From assembly GCA_023376005.1 (NCBI GenBank), contig CM042157.1:93051660-93115659 (forward strand): a stretch of DNA of 64,000 bases. Direction: 5' to 3'. Below the pieces are notes generated by a model. It was not told the DNA's origin, did not search any database, and saw nothing but the letters and a program-made list of their open reading frames with translations. Source of the DNA: Doryteuthis pealeii (taxonomy: Eukaryota; Mollusca; Cephalopoda; Myopsida; Loliginidae). Below, piece after piece: positions 51,290-62,617 of the stretch. Both the position numbers and the translations under genes were made by a program. Position 1 is the first letter of the stretch; every line of letters begins with the position of its first letter.

Positions 51290-51925
51290 TAAGCGTAGCC
51301 CACACGTTTCAATCAACAGCGAACACAGCGTCAAAGAGAATCCTCTGGTTGACATGAATTAGGTGCTTCTTCCCCCTCTTCACATCAAGCTTGGTTTGAT
51401 GAAGAATTTCATGAAGGCCATGGACAAAAATGGTGCTGCCTTCAAACACTTGTGTACAGTGTTCCCAGATCTCAGTGCTGCTAAGCTCAAAGAGGACATC
51501 TTTGTCGGACCTCAGATCCGAGAAGTGCTGAAGGATACTGATTTTAAGGAGCTTCTTACCTTAAAGAAACTGAGAGCATGGGAAGCATTTAAGTCAGTCT
51601 GTAGTGGCTTCCTTGGTAACACATGCGTACCAAATTACCAAGCCTGTATTGAGAAGTTGCTAAAGACTTATGAGGATATGGGATGCCGAATGGCACTCAA
51701 AATTCATTTTCTCCATTCCCACCTCAACTTCTTCCCTCCAAACCTTGGAGCAGTGAGTGATGAGCTCGGAGAAAGATTCCACCAAGACATTACGAAGATG
51801 GAGAGCAACTACCAAGGCAAGGAACCCCGTCAAGATGGGAGACTTCTGCTGGATGCTCTTGCGTGACATCCCGGAGGCAAAATACAGCAGATCATCTAAG
51901 AAAACACACTTCTAACTGTCTGCGG
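51290..51925 (+). pseudogene. Multi-copy transposon-linked protein, carboxyl-terminal fragment
   Basis: The best-preserved frame (51363-51866) reads VLLPPLHIKLGLMKNFMKAM, then IFVGPQIREVLKD, FLGNT, IHFLHSHLNFFPPNLGAVSD and ERFHQDI. It is preceded by an in-frame TAG where the family has lysine, and followed by a frameshift: the true end (MGDFCWMLLRDIPEAKYSR) continues in another frame. I recall this family as a high-copy invertebrate protein of probable transposon origin, without a known activity. The amino part lies at 46.25-47.2 kb. Confidence 0.6.
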
Positions 51926-52335
51926 TACTATGAATTGTGTACATTGTGTCATCCAAGTATATTTATTCCGTCAATTTTCTTTATCTATCCTGTTTTATCT
52001 GTAATAAGCTGCTGCAACTACTGAAATAAGCACGTATATATATATACTCTGTATATACTAAAATGAGACTATTTAAAAGACAGAAAACTAGAGGTGATAG
52101 AGCAAAACTGTTTATAAATTTGAATTCAGCACACCCAAATTAGTAAAAAAAAAAAACACCTATTCACATTCTTGCCTCAGACAAAAAATATTTTTTTGTA
52201 AACCAGTGTTTTTCTATTCAATAATAGTCATTTGTTTGCACAGTTATATAGCTTCACGTGATTATTCTTAATATAAATAATGTCCAGTCCTATGGTACTA
52301 AGTATTCCTATTTAATACAAATGATTTTAAAACAG

Positions 52336-52445
52336 GTTTATTTGAACCATAGATGGGTCTCTACCAGGTACTACCACTCCTGGTCAGAGTTGACCTGTGA
52401 GTAAAGGCCATAAAGGATACTCTACATGAACTGGAGCCTCACTTT
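52336..52445 (+). repeat. Dispersed repeat D copy
   Basis: ACCATAGATGGGTCTCTACC, then GGTACTACCACTCCTGGTCA. Confidence 0.6.
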
Positions 52446-52454
52446 CATGTCATG

Positions 52455-52498
<44 letters not shown>

Positions 52499-52499
52499 A

Positions 52500-52746
52500 G
52501 TCGTCGGGGCAGCCTAAAGTCGGTATCAGCCAGTCAGCGAGGGAGTCTATCCCCTTTTCAATAGCGCTAGACCAAGGAGATTGTTTTTTAGCATCTGAGG
52601 TGGAGCGCCACACCTACCATCAGCTCCTTACTTTACCGCACATATTCCTATGCTAACTCATACGCTGAGTCGGCGAGGACCGGTATCGAACTAGGAACAT
52701 TGTGGTTTCTAGCCGAACGCTCTACCGACTGAGCTAATCCGGCCCC
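52500..52746 (-). mobile_element. tRNA-headed SINE, family I
   Basis: Nearly identical to the 4.1-kb copy, including the GGATTAGCTCAGTCGGTAG head and CTTTTCAATAGCGCTAGACC block. Bounded by (TA)n on one side and (GT)n on the other. Confidence 0.8.
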
Positions 52747-52788
<42 letters not shown>

Positions 52789-52789
52789 T

Positions 52790-52920
52790 GGCATCTATAG
52801 TTGGTCTCTAACAGGTACTACCATAGTGGACCTGTGAGTGACGGCAATAAAGGGACACTCTACACTTTGTACGTGAACAGGAGTCTCACTATCAGATATA
52901 GTTTCATGTCATACCTAGGA
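52790..52920 (+). repeat. Dispersed repeat D copy
   Basis: CTATAGTTGGTCTCTAACAG and GGTACTACCATAGTGGACCT, ending TTTCATGTCATACCTAGGAC. 52930-53680 has no recognised feature. Confidence 0.55.
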
Positions 52921-53676
52921 CCTGTTTTTTTTTTTGTTGTTTTTTTTGTTTTTAGGAAAGATTCTTCGTCCCCTGCATGGCATACAATGAGCACATTCTA
53001 AGTTTCACTGATAGGAAATAGAAAATGATATCTTACAATTTGTTACTATACATCAGAGATCAGTGTCATCTAAAAGATTGGAAAATGTTTTGAAACAGAA
53101 GTGAACTGACAATTTCCTTTATTGATTATACATATTGATTAAAGTCAAATGAAATTCTTTACACGTTTTTGGCTTTAAGTTTGAAACAAAAACGGAGACA
53201 GGTGTTGGCATTTCATGCATCTGTCAAAATCGATGCAGACTTTTGAGTAGTTACGATGACATTTAGAAAACCTGATACCAAAATTGTTCCAACCTTTTCT
53301 TTTTTTCCCCCTCTTTTTTTGTTTCCGAATGTCACTGACTCCAAATTTTGTGAGACACATTATATCTTTTATTTCTTTTATTTCTTTTATATTTTTTACG
53401 AATTTTATTAACGTGTTTCGATAATATGACTGATTTCAATATTTTCTTATTTGCTTATTGTAAGAAATACAAAGGAAAACGTTTAGCCATCTTTAATTAA
53501 TCCTATTGAATTTTAATTCATAATTCATCATATCAGCCATGTTATTGAAACACGTTAATAATGACAAGCATAATACCCATCAAAATTATAGGATTGTTTA
53601 TGTAAGGATTAAATTGGCATAGCTGCACTCTGTCTACGAACGAAGTGTTACAACACAACAGTTTCTAGAATCAGAG

Positions 53677-53723
<47 letters not shown>

Positions 53724-53730
<7 letters not shown>

Positions 53731-53979
53731 GAAATGGATACAATAGAAACTTACTCGAGTTTCACCATTAGGATCTTCAGGGTTAAATCCACTGAATTAA
53801 TCGAGGTACCGATTAATTGCAGCCGATTACACGTGTGTTCATTGAATAAGATCTTATTCATTGAACACACGTGTAATCGGCTGCAATTTATCGGTAACTC
53901 GATTAATTCAGTGGATTTAACCCTGAAGATCATAATGGTGAAACTCGAGTAGGTTTCTGTTGTATCCATTTCTTTAATA
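53724..53979. other. 256-bp near-perfect palindrome
   Basis: Mirror-symmetric about 53851.5 with no length differences: the two arms share AAAGAAATGGATACAA, CTCGAGTTTCACCATTA and GATTACACGTGTGTTCA. Because of this, both strands carry almost the same 72-codon frame. (TA)n abuts the left end and a Penelope-like element follows on the right. Confidence 0.85.
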
Positions 53980-54117
53980 AATTTACTCTACTTTGTATTG
54001 AGCACTTTGTATTTGTTTTATCGCGGACTTAACCCCTGGATTCTGTGCACCTCCAACGATCGTGCCCATATTCACCGGTAAGCCACCCTTTATCTATATA
54101 AATACACACACACATAC

Positions 54118-54165
<48 letters not shown>

Positions 54166-54181
54166 GGTTTTAAAAGCGAAT

Positions 54182-55255
54182 GTTATAAAATCGTTTCTTT
54201 CAATACAACGGTACGTTTTACAGACAAAAATTCGGCCTTCCCATGGGCTCGCTTCTGCGGTGTCCTAACATGCTTTTTCCCAGAATTCCTAGAATCAAGG
54301 CTATTCAAATACATTTTACCGAGAGATTCTAATTATTTCCGGTATATAGACGATGCTTTATTTATATCTCCGCGAAACAATAACCTAGCAAAAATTTAAA
54401 CGAAATTAAACCTACTATAAACATCGCTTACGAGTTAGAATACAACAACACCTCACATTTTTTAGATATGCTATTGATAAATAATAGCAACCAATTAGAA
54501 TTTAAAGTTTACCACAAAACCACGAATAAAAACGATCATATTCATTTTTATTCACACCATAACACCAGAATAAAAAGTGGATTAGTCATAGGTTTTTATT
54601 TCAGAGCTCTAAGGATCTGCACCAAAAACATTTTAATTGAAGAATTCGACTACATAGATAAATCCTTCACACAATTACAATATCCAAAACAATTCATACA
54701 ACGCGCTAAAAAGAAAGCCTTCAAAATTCATAATCGAAAACACCTTCCCATAAATTCTACTAACAATATTCCCATCGATAACCAATTAAACAGATACATT
54801 ATCTTACCTAATATTTCGGCCACAGCCCTTATTGAAAAAAAACCCTCAGTAACCTAGGAATCAACATTATTAAAAACTTCCCAAGACAATCAAAAATATT
54901 ATCAACAATAAAGTCAACCATAATCATACGAGGACTGATGCTGGCGTATAAACAATCAAATGTTTAGGTTTCAATAAATAGTATATAGGCGAGACTTCTA
55001 GAAATATCAACAAACGAATCTACGAGCATAAAAGAGACATAAAAAACGGGCAATTGAATAATGCATTAACTAAACACATTTTGAAAACCAACCATCTTTT
55101 TAATTTTAAAGAATCCAACATGTTAATTAGGATACACAACAAAAAACTAAGATAAATTTTGGAATCTAGCGTCATTTCGATTTATAATACGATAAAACAA
55201 AGACCTGGAATTTATATCTTGTCCCCTCACCTAGTTAAACTAGTGCTTTAACATC
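54182..55255 (+). pseudogene. Penelope-like retroelement, reverse transcriptase plus GIY-YIG endonuclease, broken
   Basis: In order: YFRYIDDALF (catalytic YxDD region), FLDMLL, then VYHKTTNKNDHIHFYSHHN and RIKSGLVIGF, typical of Penelope-type reverse transcriptases, a basic linker, and YIGETSRNINKRIYEHKRDI, the GIY-YIG endonuclease part. It ends ...QRPGIYILSPH. There are several in-frame stops and frameshifts, so it is inactive; the amino part upstream of 54182 is missing. Confidence 0.8.
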
Positions 55256-55559
55256 ACAAAATACCTTATGTCGATTAATAATATACATTTTTTACACAAT
55301 TAAATAAGGTATTTTTTCCATTAACTAAATTTTTTTTAAATCAGATGACGTAGTCTAAATGGGAACGCCGACGTTGAAAATATTTTTTCGTTCATTAAAA
55401 CTATTTCCAAATATTAAATTACGTCACGCAGTTTAAATAAAAACACTGACGTTACTCGACGTTTTAAAATATGTCTTTTTTTCACATATTTGAATATCAA
55501 CAAAAGCAACCACATATTAAATGCAGAGGTTCTCAGACTTTTGTTATCATTAATAATTT

Positions 55560-55650
55560 ATTTTTCTTTAAATAAACAACAAACGAAGGTCCTGAAAAAG
55601 GTTTGTTAAACAAACCGAAACACTGCACTCGTAAACGAAGCTCGTTTTTA
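55560..55650 (+). mobile_element. Penelope-like 3' tail with hammerhead-like core
   Basis: CTGAAAA (55592-55598), a six-pair stem GGTTTG/CAAACC, and GAAAC (55617-55621). One core base differs from CTGANGA. It lies about 340 bases after the endonuclease end, as expected of a Penelope-like terminal region. Confidence 0.45.
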
Positions 55651-55679
55651 TTTATTTTTTATAAAATTACACACACACA

Positions 55680-56039
55680 CACACATGTGAATGAATGAAT
55701 GAATGAATGAATGGATACCTTGGAGTAAATATAAATTTATTTCGGTATTATTTACCTCGTTAGTCTGATTTTTACTGATTCGAAGACCTCATACATAGTC
55801 TGACTGGTATGATCTTACCGTTTCACTGATTTTTGTTTTTTTCACTTTTTTTCAAATTTTCCTTTCCGCGTTTGTTAAATACGAGACAAAGAAATGCCGA
55901 AATAAATTTATATCTACACCAAGGCATGCATTTGTTCATTTATTTATAATACTACGTATCCGTAAATCTTTATATGTATGCTTGAGTTCTTAATTTTGGT
56001 TAAATCCTATCAAGGAAACACTTGATATCATTCACATAT

Positions 56040-56121
<82 letters not shown>

Positions 56122-56125
56122 AAAT
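55680..56125. repeat. (AATG)n, (TA)n and (GT)n microsatellites
   Basis: (AATG)n at 55690-55715, (TA)n at 56038-56070 and (GT)n at 56071-56120. 56125-56760 unassigned. Confidence 0.9.
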
Positions 56126-56789
56126 GTATTAAAGTCGAAATTTAAATGTATTAGGGCATAACGTAAATAAAATATATTAATAAAAAATAGGGATGTGTCG
56201 TCTATATTTGATGGTTCCACGGGCTGGCGCATTGCGTGCGACTTGGAACATCAACTCGTTTTTCCAACTGAAATAACCTTAACGGCCCAGCGTCCTGATA
56301 TTTTCATTTGGTTTGTTAATCAAAAGAAAGTTTTTTATCGTTGAATTGACAGTTCAATTTGAAGAAATACGTGAACAATGCATCAGAAACGGACGGATAA
56401 TAAATTATTTCCCATTGAAGTCGAATGCCGGGGATTTATTACCAACTCAACCTCGGCGTTTTTGTCTAAACTTGGACTTTCTCCACCAGACAAGGGGAAA
56501 TACTTAAAAAAGATCCAGGAGAAAGCTCTAACCGCATCAGCGTGGATATGGTAGTCCTATATTGTGACATCAAACAGACAAAGTGTGGTGGTATCGTGAG
56601 ATACTGCTGGCGCGCTCTGGGTAAGTGGTAATGATGCTTCGGCCCCGAAACCATGCCTGAACCCAGAGTCATCATCTGATGAAGGCTTTGTTGGTTGCAA
56701 TGCTACTGTGTAAATAGCAGTGATTGTATGAAGATTATTGTAAGTTAAAACTTAGAAAAAATGCAAGGATTTTTTTTCTTTTAACCGGT

Positions 56790-57485
56790 GTGGTGGACCC
56801 GTAGATCTCGTCAGATCTGCGTTCCCCAAAGCCTTTCAGTCACCTTGCTTAGGCTTGTCACTGATACTAGACTTTGGGGAAGGAGAGCATGCGGTGCGTA
56901 TCGCACAAGCGCACAACATGTCAACATATGTAGATATTTATACAAGTCCCACAATGATGGAGGAATGATGACGTGTGCAGGCTTGACGGACTGGAAGCAC
57001 ACAGCTGTGAATCTACACGTGGCGAGGCTCGTGGCCCATCTAACGGCACAGCATTGTCGATAAATCATCAACGTGCCTCGGTGAGGTTGTGAGTGACTTA
57101 GCAGGCCCTTGGGTAGCACTGTTCACCCCGACATCTGGGAAGGGTCTAGAAAAGGTGCCCTAAACAAATGTCTGTTCACCTATCAAGCAGGCCAGCAACC
57201 TGCGGTTTGACGGCTGTTCACATTAACAGGGCGAAAACAAGAAAATATTCCAACATAAAACATAGGCTAACAATAGCCACCTGGAATGTCCGTACACTTC
57301 TCAATCTTGAGGGATCGGGAAACCCCGAACGACGAACTGGTATCGTAGTAAACTGTCTTGATATGGAGTAGACATCGAGGCCCATGCAGAAGTCAGTTAC
57401 AGCGATGGGGACCAATTGACAAAAGTGGGGGCTGGGTACAAATTCTTTTGGAAGAGCAGGCTGATGGTAGCTGTAAGGGATTTGA
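56790..57485 (+). pseudogene. LINE endonuclease, amino part, truncated by a Gypsy LTR
   Basis: LTIATWNVRTLL is the start of an apurinic-type LINE endonuclease; after a frameshift the frame continues DQLTKVGAGYKFFW. It stops at the Gypsy LTR at 57486. The upstream 5' part (56790-57200) has no known domain. Confidence 0.65.
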
Positions 57486-57662
57486 TGTAAGGCAGCTCGA
57501 GCACCCTTATTTTGAATCTTGTATCTAAGCTTTGAAGTGATATCAAATACGAAGACATACAAGCGCTATCAACATAACAACTGTTTTATTCAAAAAAGCC
57601 GTGACGCCAACAGACACCACATCACGCGGCACACGAACTGGTCATGAGCTGACCATACAACA
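57486..57662 (-). mobile_element. Gypsy-type LTR (3' LTR)
   Basis: On the minus strand it starts TGTTGTATGG directly after a polypurine tract (AAGGGGGGGA) and ends CCTTACA. A GAATAAAA polyadenylation signal lies inside. The element's coding region is upstream on the same strand. Confidence 0.6.
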
Positions 57663-58340
57663 TCCCCCCCTTAAGTTTCTTTTAACTTTATTTGAAACTT
57701 AAATGTATTTATTTTATTTTATAGTTTATGTGTTGTGGATCATATCGGAGTGCTTGGTAGATTTCAACTGTCGACTTGTACGACGTGTTGTGTTGCATAG
57801 CCTCGACTCAGGCCACAAATCGTACATGTTGCTGGTATCTTCAAACTCACGCTACTCTGACTCGTATACGTTGCTGGTATACAGCGGCGATCGTTCCTGA
57901 CCCCTAGACGATGTAGCTAGTAGTCAGCTACAACTTCAATAACAACAGATACGCGTATACAAAAGATGACTCTTCTTTATTTTCTTCGGTGTGTGGTAGG
58001 TGAGTGGCGGGCATGGATAATGACACTACGACTACCTATGGTGTGGTGGAAGGTGGTGGGAGAGCCTCACTGCTCGCAGCAGCGCTCGACCGTGTCGACG
58101 GTCAGACACCTTGTGCTTTCTTCGCCGTCTCCTGGGGTCTGCCTTGGGCTACCTGATGACCGCTTAAGTACTGACGACCGCCCACACATTCTTTTGTTCC
58201 TTGACCGGAAGTCCTTTCTCTTTGTTCAAATTCGCGTTTGTCCAGATGAAGTCTTTTGTTGCTCTCAAACGCCTACACGTTTTCTTTGTTCGCTACCACC
58301 AGGACAAAGTCCTTTGTTATCTTCGTCATCCCCCCTCTTT

Positions 58341-59565
58341 TTAATTCAACCGGAAATTCCTATTTCCGTTTGTACAATATCCAACAGTTGTTCCCTCAGG
58401 TGATGAAGGAGTATCCGGTGTTGTCTGCGGATTGTGTGGTTGTTGGGTGACCTCAGGGTCATATGTCGTCCTGGAAGGGCCCGGATCGCCATCGTCACCT
58501 GTGTGTATCAAGAAGCGTCTGTTCCTCCTCAAGGAAGAACCAGGTTCTGTCATAACCCTATAAGATCTAGGGTTTGCCAGTCTTTCTGTGACCTTACCAA
58601 ATCGGTCTCGGTCTAGGATGTATATGCTACCTCCGACTTGGAGGGCAGGTAATGTCTGTACCCTGTGTCGAGAGTTGTAATTGTTTTTGTATTTCTCTCT
58701 GTACTTTTCCTCCTTCCTGGTTAGCTCTCCTGTGTCTAGGTCCTTGGGTAGGAGGTTTTCCGGAATTATAGGGAGTTTTGTCCGGATCCGCCTCCCCATC
58801 AGGATTTCACTTTTGGGTCGCTCCATTTCTAAGTGGGGCTGATCTGTATGCGAGTAGTCCTAAGTACATGTTGGAGTTCTTTAGCAGGATATTCTTAGCC
58901 GTTTGAATGGCTCTTTCTACCCCACCGTTTGTTTGTGGGTGCAGGGGTGAGGAAGTTATGTGTGTGAACCCCCAGTCATTTGCGAATTCTTTGAATTGCC
59001 AGCTGGCGTACTGGGGTCCGTTATCAGAGATAACCATGTCAGGTATTCTATGAATAGCGAATATCTCCGACATTGTCCGTATGATTGTTCCAGCTGTTGT
59101 CATTTGAAGTTCTCGTATTCCAAACCAGAGACAGGTGTAGTCCACTATTATAAGGTAGCTTTTCCGTTCTACTTCAAACAGGTCTGTGCCAACTCGGGTC
59201 CAAGGCCCACCACTTGGGAACGACAGCGGCATTAGTGGTTCCCTTGGTGTTGGTCTGAGTTTAGCACATGTATGGCACTTGTTTACTACCCCTTCTATTT
59301 GGCTCGTTATAAGTGGCCACCATACAGAATAGTTTGCTCGTTCTAGGCATTTTGTTACCCCAAGGTGACCTTTGTGTATGGCGTTAAGTATCTCTTGCTG
59401 TACAGACGGGGGTATTACAATCTTGTTGTTGTACATCAACAGCTCTCCGGTTACTGTCAGATGGTGTTTTTTTCTCCCAGTATGGTTTAATGGGAGGCTG
59501 GGATGGCATGATTGAAGGCCATCCATCCGAGCAGTATGCTTTGACTTGACTGCACACTGAAGGCT
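58341..59565 (-). pseudogene. Gypsy-type retrotransposon, integrase region, frame-shifted
   Basis: Zinc-finger part (HKGHLGVTKC...CHTC), then the integrase core with DLFEVE, ISDNGPQY and NGGVERAIQ, covering the three acidic positions of retroelement integrases. A one-base frameshift near 58815 separates it from the carboxyl end (ILMGRRIRTKLP onwards). Protease, reverse transcriptase and RNase H are absent because the 5' side is replaced by a mariner fragment. Inactive. Confidence 0.8.
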
Positions 59566-60074
59566 CTGGTATTTGGTCTTGGGTCGTACTCGAAGATCCA
59601 TGACTCATCACCAGTGATGACTCTCCCTAATAAGTCTGGTTCAGTTTCAAGACGCTTGAGGATGTCCTGATGCACTTGCAATCGGTGATCCTTCTGGTCA
59701 TCGTTCACCAGTTTTGGCACCATCTTTGCGTAGACTTTCCGCATGTTCAAATCTTCAGTGATAATCTTCCAGACGCTGTCTCTATTCATGCCCAGCTTAT
59801 TTGCGATCAGTCGAACAGTCAGCCGACCATTGCTACGCACCATGTGCCTGGCGCGCTCAACGTTAGCATCAGTCCTGGTCGTTGAAGGTCTTCCACTCCT
59901 AAGGTCGTCCCCCACGTCCTCGTGTTCCTTTTTAAACCTTTTACACCACTCAAAAACACATGAGCGTGACATCGTCTCATCTCCGTACACTTGCTGCTGC
60001 AATCCCAGTGCCTCTGACGGAGTTTTAGCCAACTGAACCAGAAACTTTAAGTTTGTTCCTTGCTCTGTGTTCAT
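59566..60074 (-). pseudogene. Mariner-type transposase, amino half, fused to Gypsy
   Basis: From a likely start (MNTEQGTNLKFLV at 60074) it carries the helix-turn-helix regions, RSGRPSTTRT, MVPKLVNDDQK and the first catalytic block VITGDESWIF. Just after EYDPRPNT the frame shifts and the sequence passes into the Gypsy integrase reading. The later catalytic aspartates are missing here. Confidence 0.8.
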
Positions 60075-60159
60075 TGCTTGACGACCTGATAGATATAGAA
60101 GGTCACTTGGTTTTGAGAGGTCATTATAAAGTCCTTGCGTAATTTTCAATTTATATAAT

Positions 60160-60425
60160 TATTCACCAACCCTTCTGTACGAGCAGGATGTGACACAAGG
60201 TGAATTTCTTAGGTTTGAATTCAGAGTTTTCCTTCTCTTATACTGGTTACATAGCCACGGTTAAAGAGCCCAGTCTGCCCATAGCTGGAGGGAGTGGAAT
60301 TGGATGCATACCTTTCCCAAAGATATTAGTGCTATGTGAAATCCAAACAGTCTTGTCCAGGATTTGAACTCGGATCGACAAGTCCATTTCCTACAACTCT
60401 AACCATTACACCACGCACCTATTTT
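60160..60425 (-). mobile_element. tRNA-headed SINE, family II
   Basis: Minus-strand GCGTGGTGTAATGGTTAGAG head, GAGTTCAAATCCTGG, and a body matching 2303-2593. Confidence 0.75.
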
Positions 60426-60430
60426 CATAT

Positions 60431-60667
60431 ACAAGGTGTGTCATAAAAGTATCGAGATTAAAGCTGTTTTGACCAAGATAGAAATTAACAATAAATGGAA
60501 CGTTAATTTTTTTCAGAATACTAGGTGTGTCATGAAAGTGCCGAGTTTGAAGCTGTATTTACCAAGATAGAAATAAACAATGAATGGAACGATATTTTTT
60601 TAGAATGCAAGGTGTGTCAAAAAGCACAAAAAAAATCACGATACTTTTTTGACACACCTTGTATATA
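60431..60667. mobile_element. Mariner-derived MITE with internally duplicated end
   Basis: The terminal sequence ACAAGGTGTGTCA occurs at 60431, again near 60523 (AGGTGTGTCATGAAAGT) and 60607, and inverted at 60650. The first two units are tandem copies of about 90 bp. The last 60 bases form a hairpin. Confidence 0.6.
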
Positions 60668-60683
60668 TTTATCATTAGATATA

Positions 60684-61290
60684 CTAGCAAATATATGCAC
60701 TCTCCGGGTGCAAGTATTTAAGTTTTAATGTAATAAAATATTAGAAACTAAATAAGAATGCAGATAAAAAGATCTGAAACAGAGGGGGTATAATTGAAAA
60801 ATAGAACAACTGAATCTTACTCTTCCATCACTCTTGTCTTTCATTGTTATTTTTTCTAATTTAACTATTTAGTTAAATGAGGAAGAAAAGAATAAAATGG
60901 CAGTTATTTTATTCTTGTTAATGGATTTCATTTAAGATTTATTGAAGAGATTTTTGCTTATATTCATTAAAATAAAACCAAACAGTTAGAAATCAATAAT
61001 ACTGAGCACATATTTATTAAATTCGATTTTTTAATATCAATATGCAAATTAGCCTTCCCGTTCACACTGTAAACCGCTATTTTGTTGTATATATAAACAT
61101 AATTGCATGTTATTAGTATGTAGATATGGTTACCAGTATTAATAATTTAAAAACAATTTTATTTATAATTGAGGTTAGAAAAAATAAAATCATTGAGAAT
61201 GTGATGTCAATAACTAAGGGAATTGTGACTTGAGTAGTAATATAGTTTCGGTTACAGACAGAAAAACACACAATCTCCATTATAATAAGA
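60684..61290 (-). mobile_element. Mini-Helitron, family A copy 4
   Basis: Minus-strand start TCTTATTATAATGGAGATTG, 3' hairpin with one mismatch (60697-60711), CTAG end. The MEIVCFSVCNRNYITTQVTI frame is open for about 50 codons. Confidence 0.7.
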
Positions 61291-61544
61291 TTATATTTGA
61301 AATTCTGATCAAACCAAGAAATCGAAGTCAACATTTTAAGCAGATATAAAAAGAACGCCCGATATTTACTACTCCCTGGGTGCAATATAAAAACATGTAG
61401 ATGAAAGTTCGATGGCTGTAGAAAGCTGAGATCACAGTTACAAACTCCAGAAAAAATAGTTTGATTGGAAAAAGTAGTATTTTGTAGTTTGTGTTTGAAA
61501 TAGATCTTTTGTGATACCAGTCCTGGAACTTTTCTGACTTACCT

Positions 61545-61864
61545 CTTGTGTGCTTGGTATTATTGATTTCTAATTGTTTGATTTTATGCTAATGAATATG
61601 AACAAAAATCTCGGGGGATAAATCTTAAAAGAAATCCATTCACAAGAAGAAATAACTGTAATTTTATTCTTTACTTTCTATTTTAACTAAATAGTTAAAT
61701 TAGGAAAATTTAGCAATGAATGACGGGAGTGATGGAAGTTGTTCCATTCTTCTATTTTTCGATTTCAAACTTTTTTATTTGCATCCTTATTTAGTTTCAT
61801 TAGCCTTTCTAATTCAATATAATATTTTATTATATTAAAACTTAAATGCTTATATATTTACTAG
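61545..61864 (+). mobile_element. Mini-Helitron, family A copy 5, 3' half only
   Basis: Starts within the internal ATTATTGATTTCTAATTGTT block and ends ATATATTTACTAG; the hairpin has been lost. Confidence 0.5.
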
Positions 61865-62274
61865 TGTATTTAATTACAAAACGAAGGGGATAGAAATAAA
61901 GATAAAGGAAAGATTATTTTTTAAAATGAATATTTTTTTTTGTTCTTTGGGGATTGACCAGTTGGCTCATAGGTCATCAAGTTTCTAAACATATCAAATG
62001 CCATGGCTTTTATTCTCGATCAACATGTAGGTTCGCCTTTTACCGAGTAAGCTTAATTTAAATAATAGTTTACATAGTACCCATCATAAAATGGCAGGAT
62101 TACTTACTTATACATCAGCACTTCTATTTATATGTTCTTAAAACCGATTCCATATTTCATATTCCATATTTTGAGAATTTTTTCTCGAGAAATTGATTAA
62201 AAGTTTTTTTTTATATCTATATTTTTGAAAATTATAAATAGCGTTTCAAGCCGGTGAGAAAATCTGTATTTTTT

Positions 62275-62520
62275 GTAAAAGTTAAAATATTTCCCGGCAA
62301 ACCCTCCTGGTGTTTGTAATTTTTTGACTGTTGTAAACAGCGTTCTACCCTTATTTGGTAAAAGTTAAATCTTTCCTGGAAAACCCTCCTGGTGTTTGTA
62401 TTTTTTAGTTGTAGACAGCGTTCTACCCTTATTTGGTAAAAGTTAAATCTTTCCTGGAAAACGCTCCTGGTGTTTGTAATTTTTTGACTGTTGTAAACAG
62501 CGTTCTTCCCTTATTTGGTC
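62275..62520. repeat. Tandem repeat, about 85-90-bp period, three units
   Basis: Units hold CCCTCCTGGTGTTTGTAATT, AACAGCGTTCTACCCTTATT and GGTAAAAGTTAAA. Confidence 0.85.
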
Positions 62521-62617
62521 ATTAAGATGCAGTACTGATCCCTTTTATTGACTAGCAGCGCGAAAATCGACAGACAGATCTTTATTTTTGAAGGGTTGAG
62601 ATCGTAACCACTGTCTC

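Noticed and set aside
57966..58403. Plus-strand frame of 145 codons
   Set aside because: Lies opposite the Gypsy carboxyl region and downstream sequence, with no domain and no splice or promoter context.
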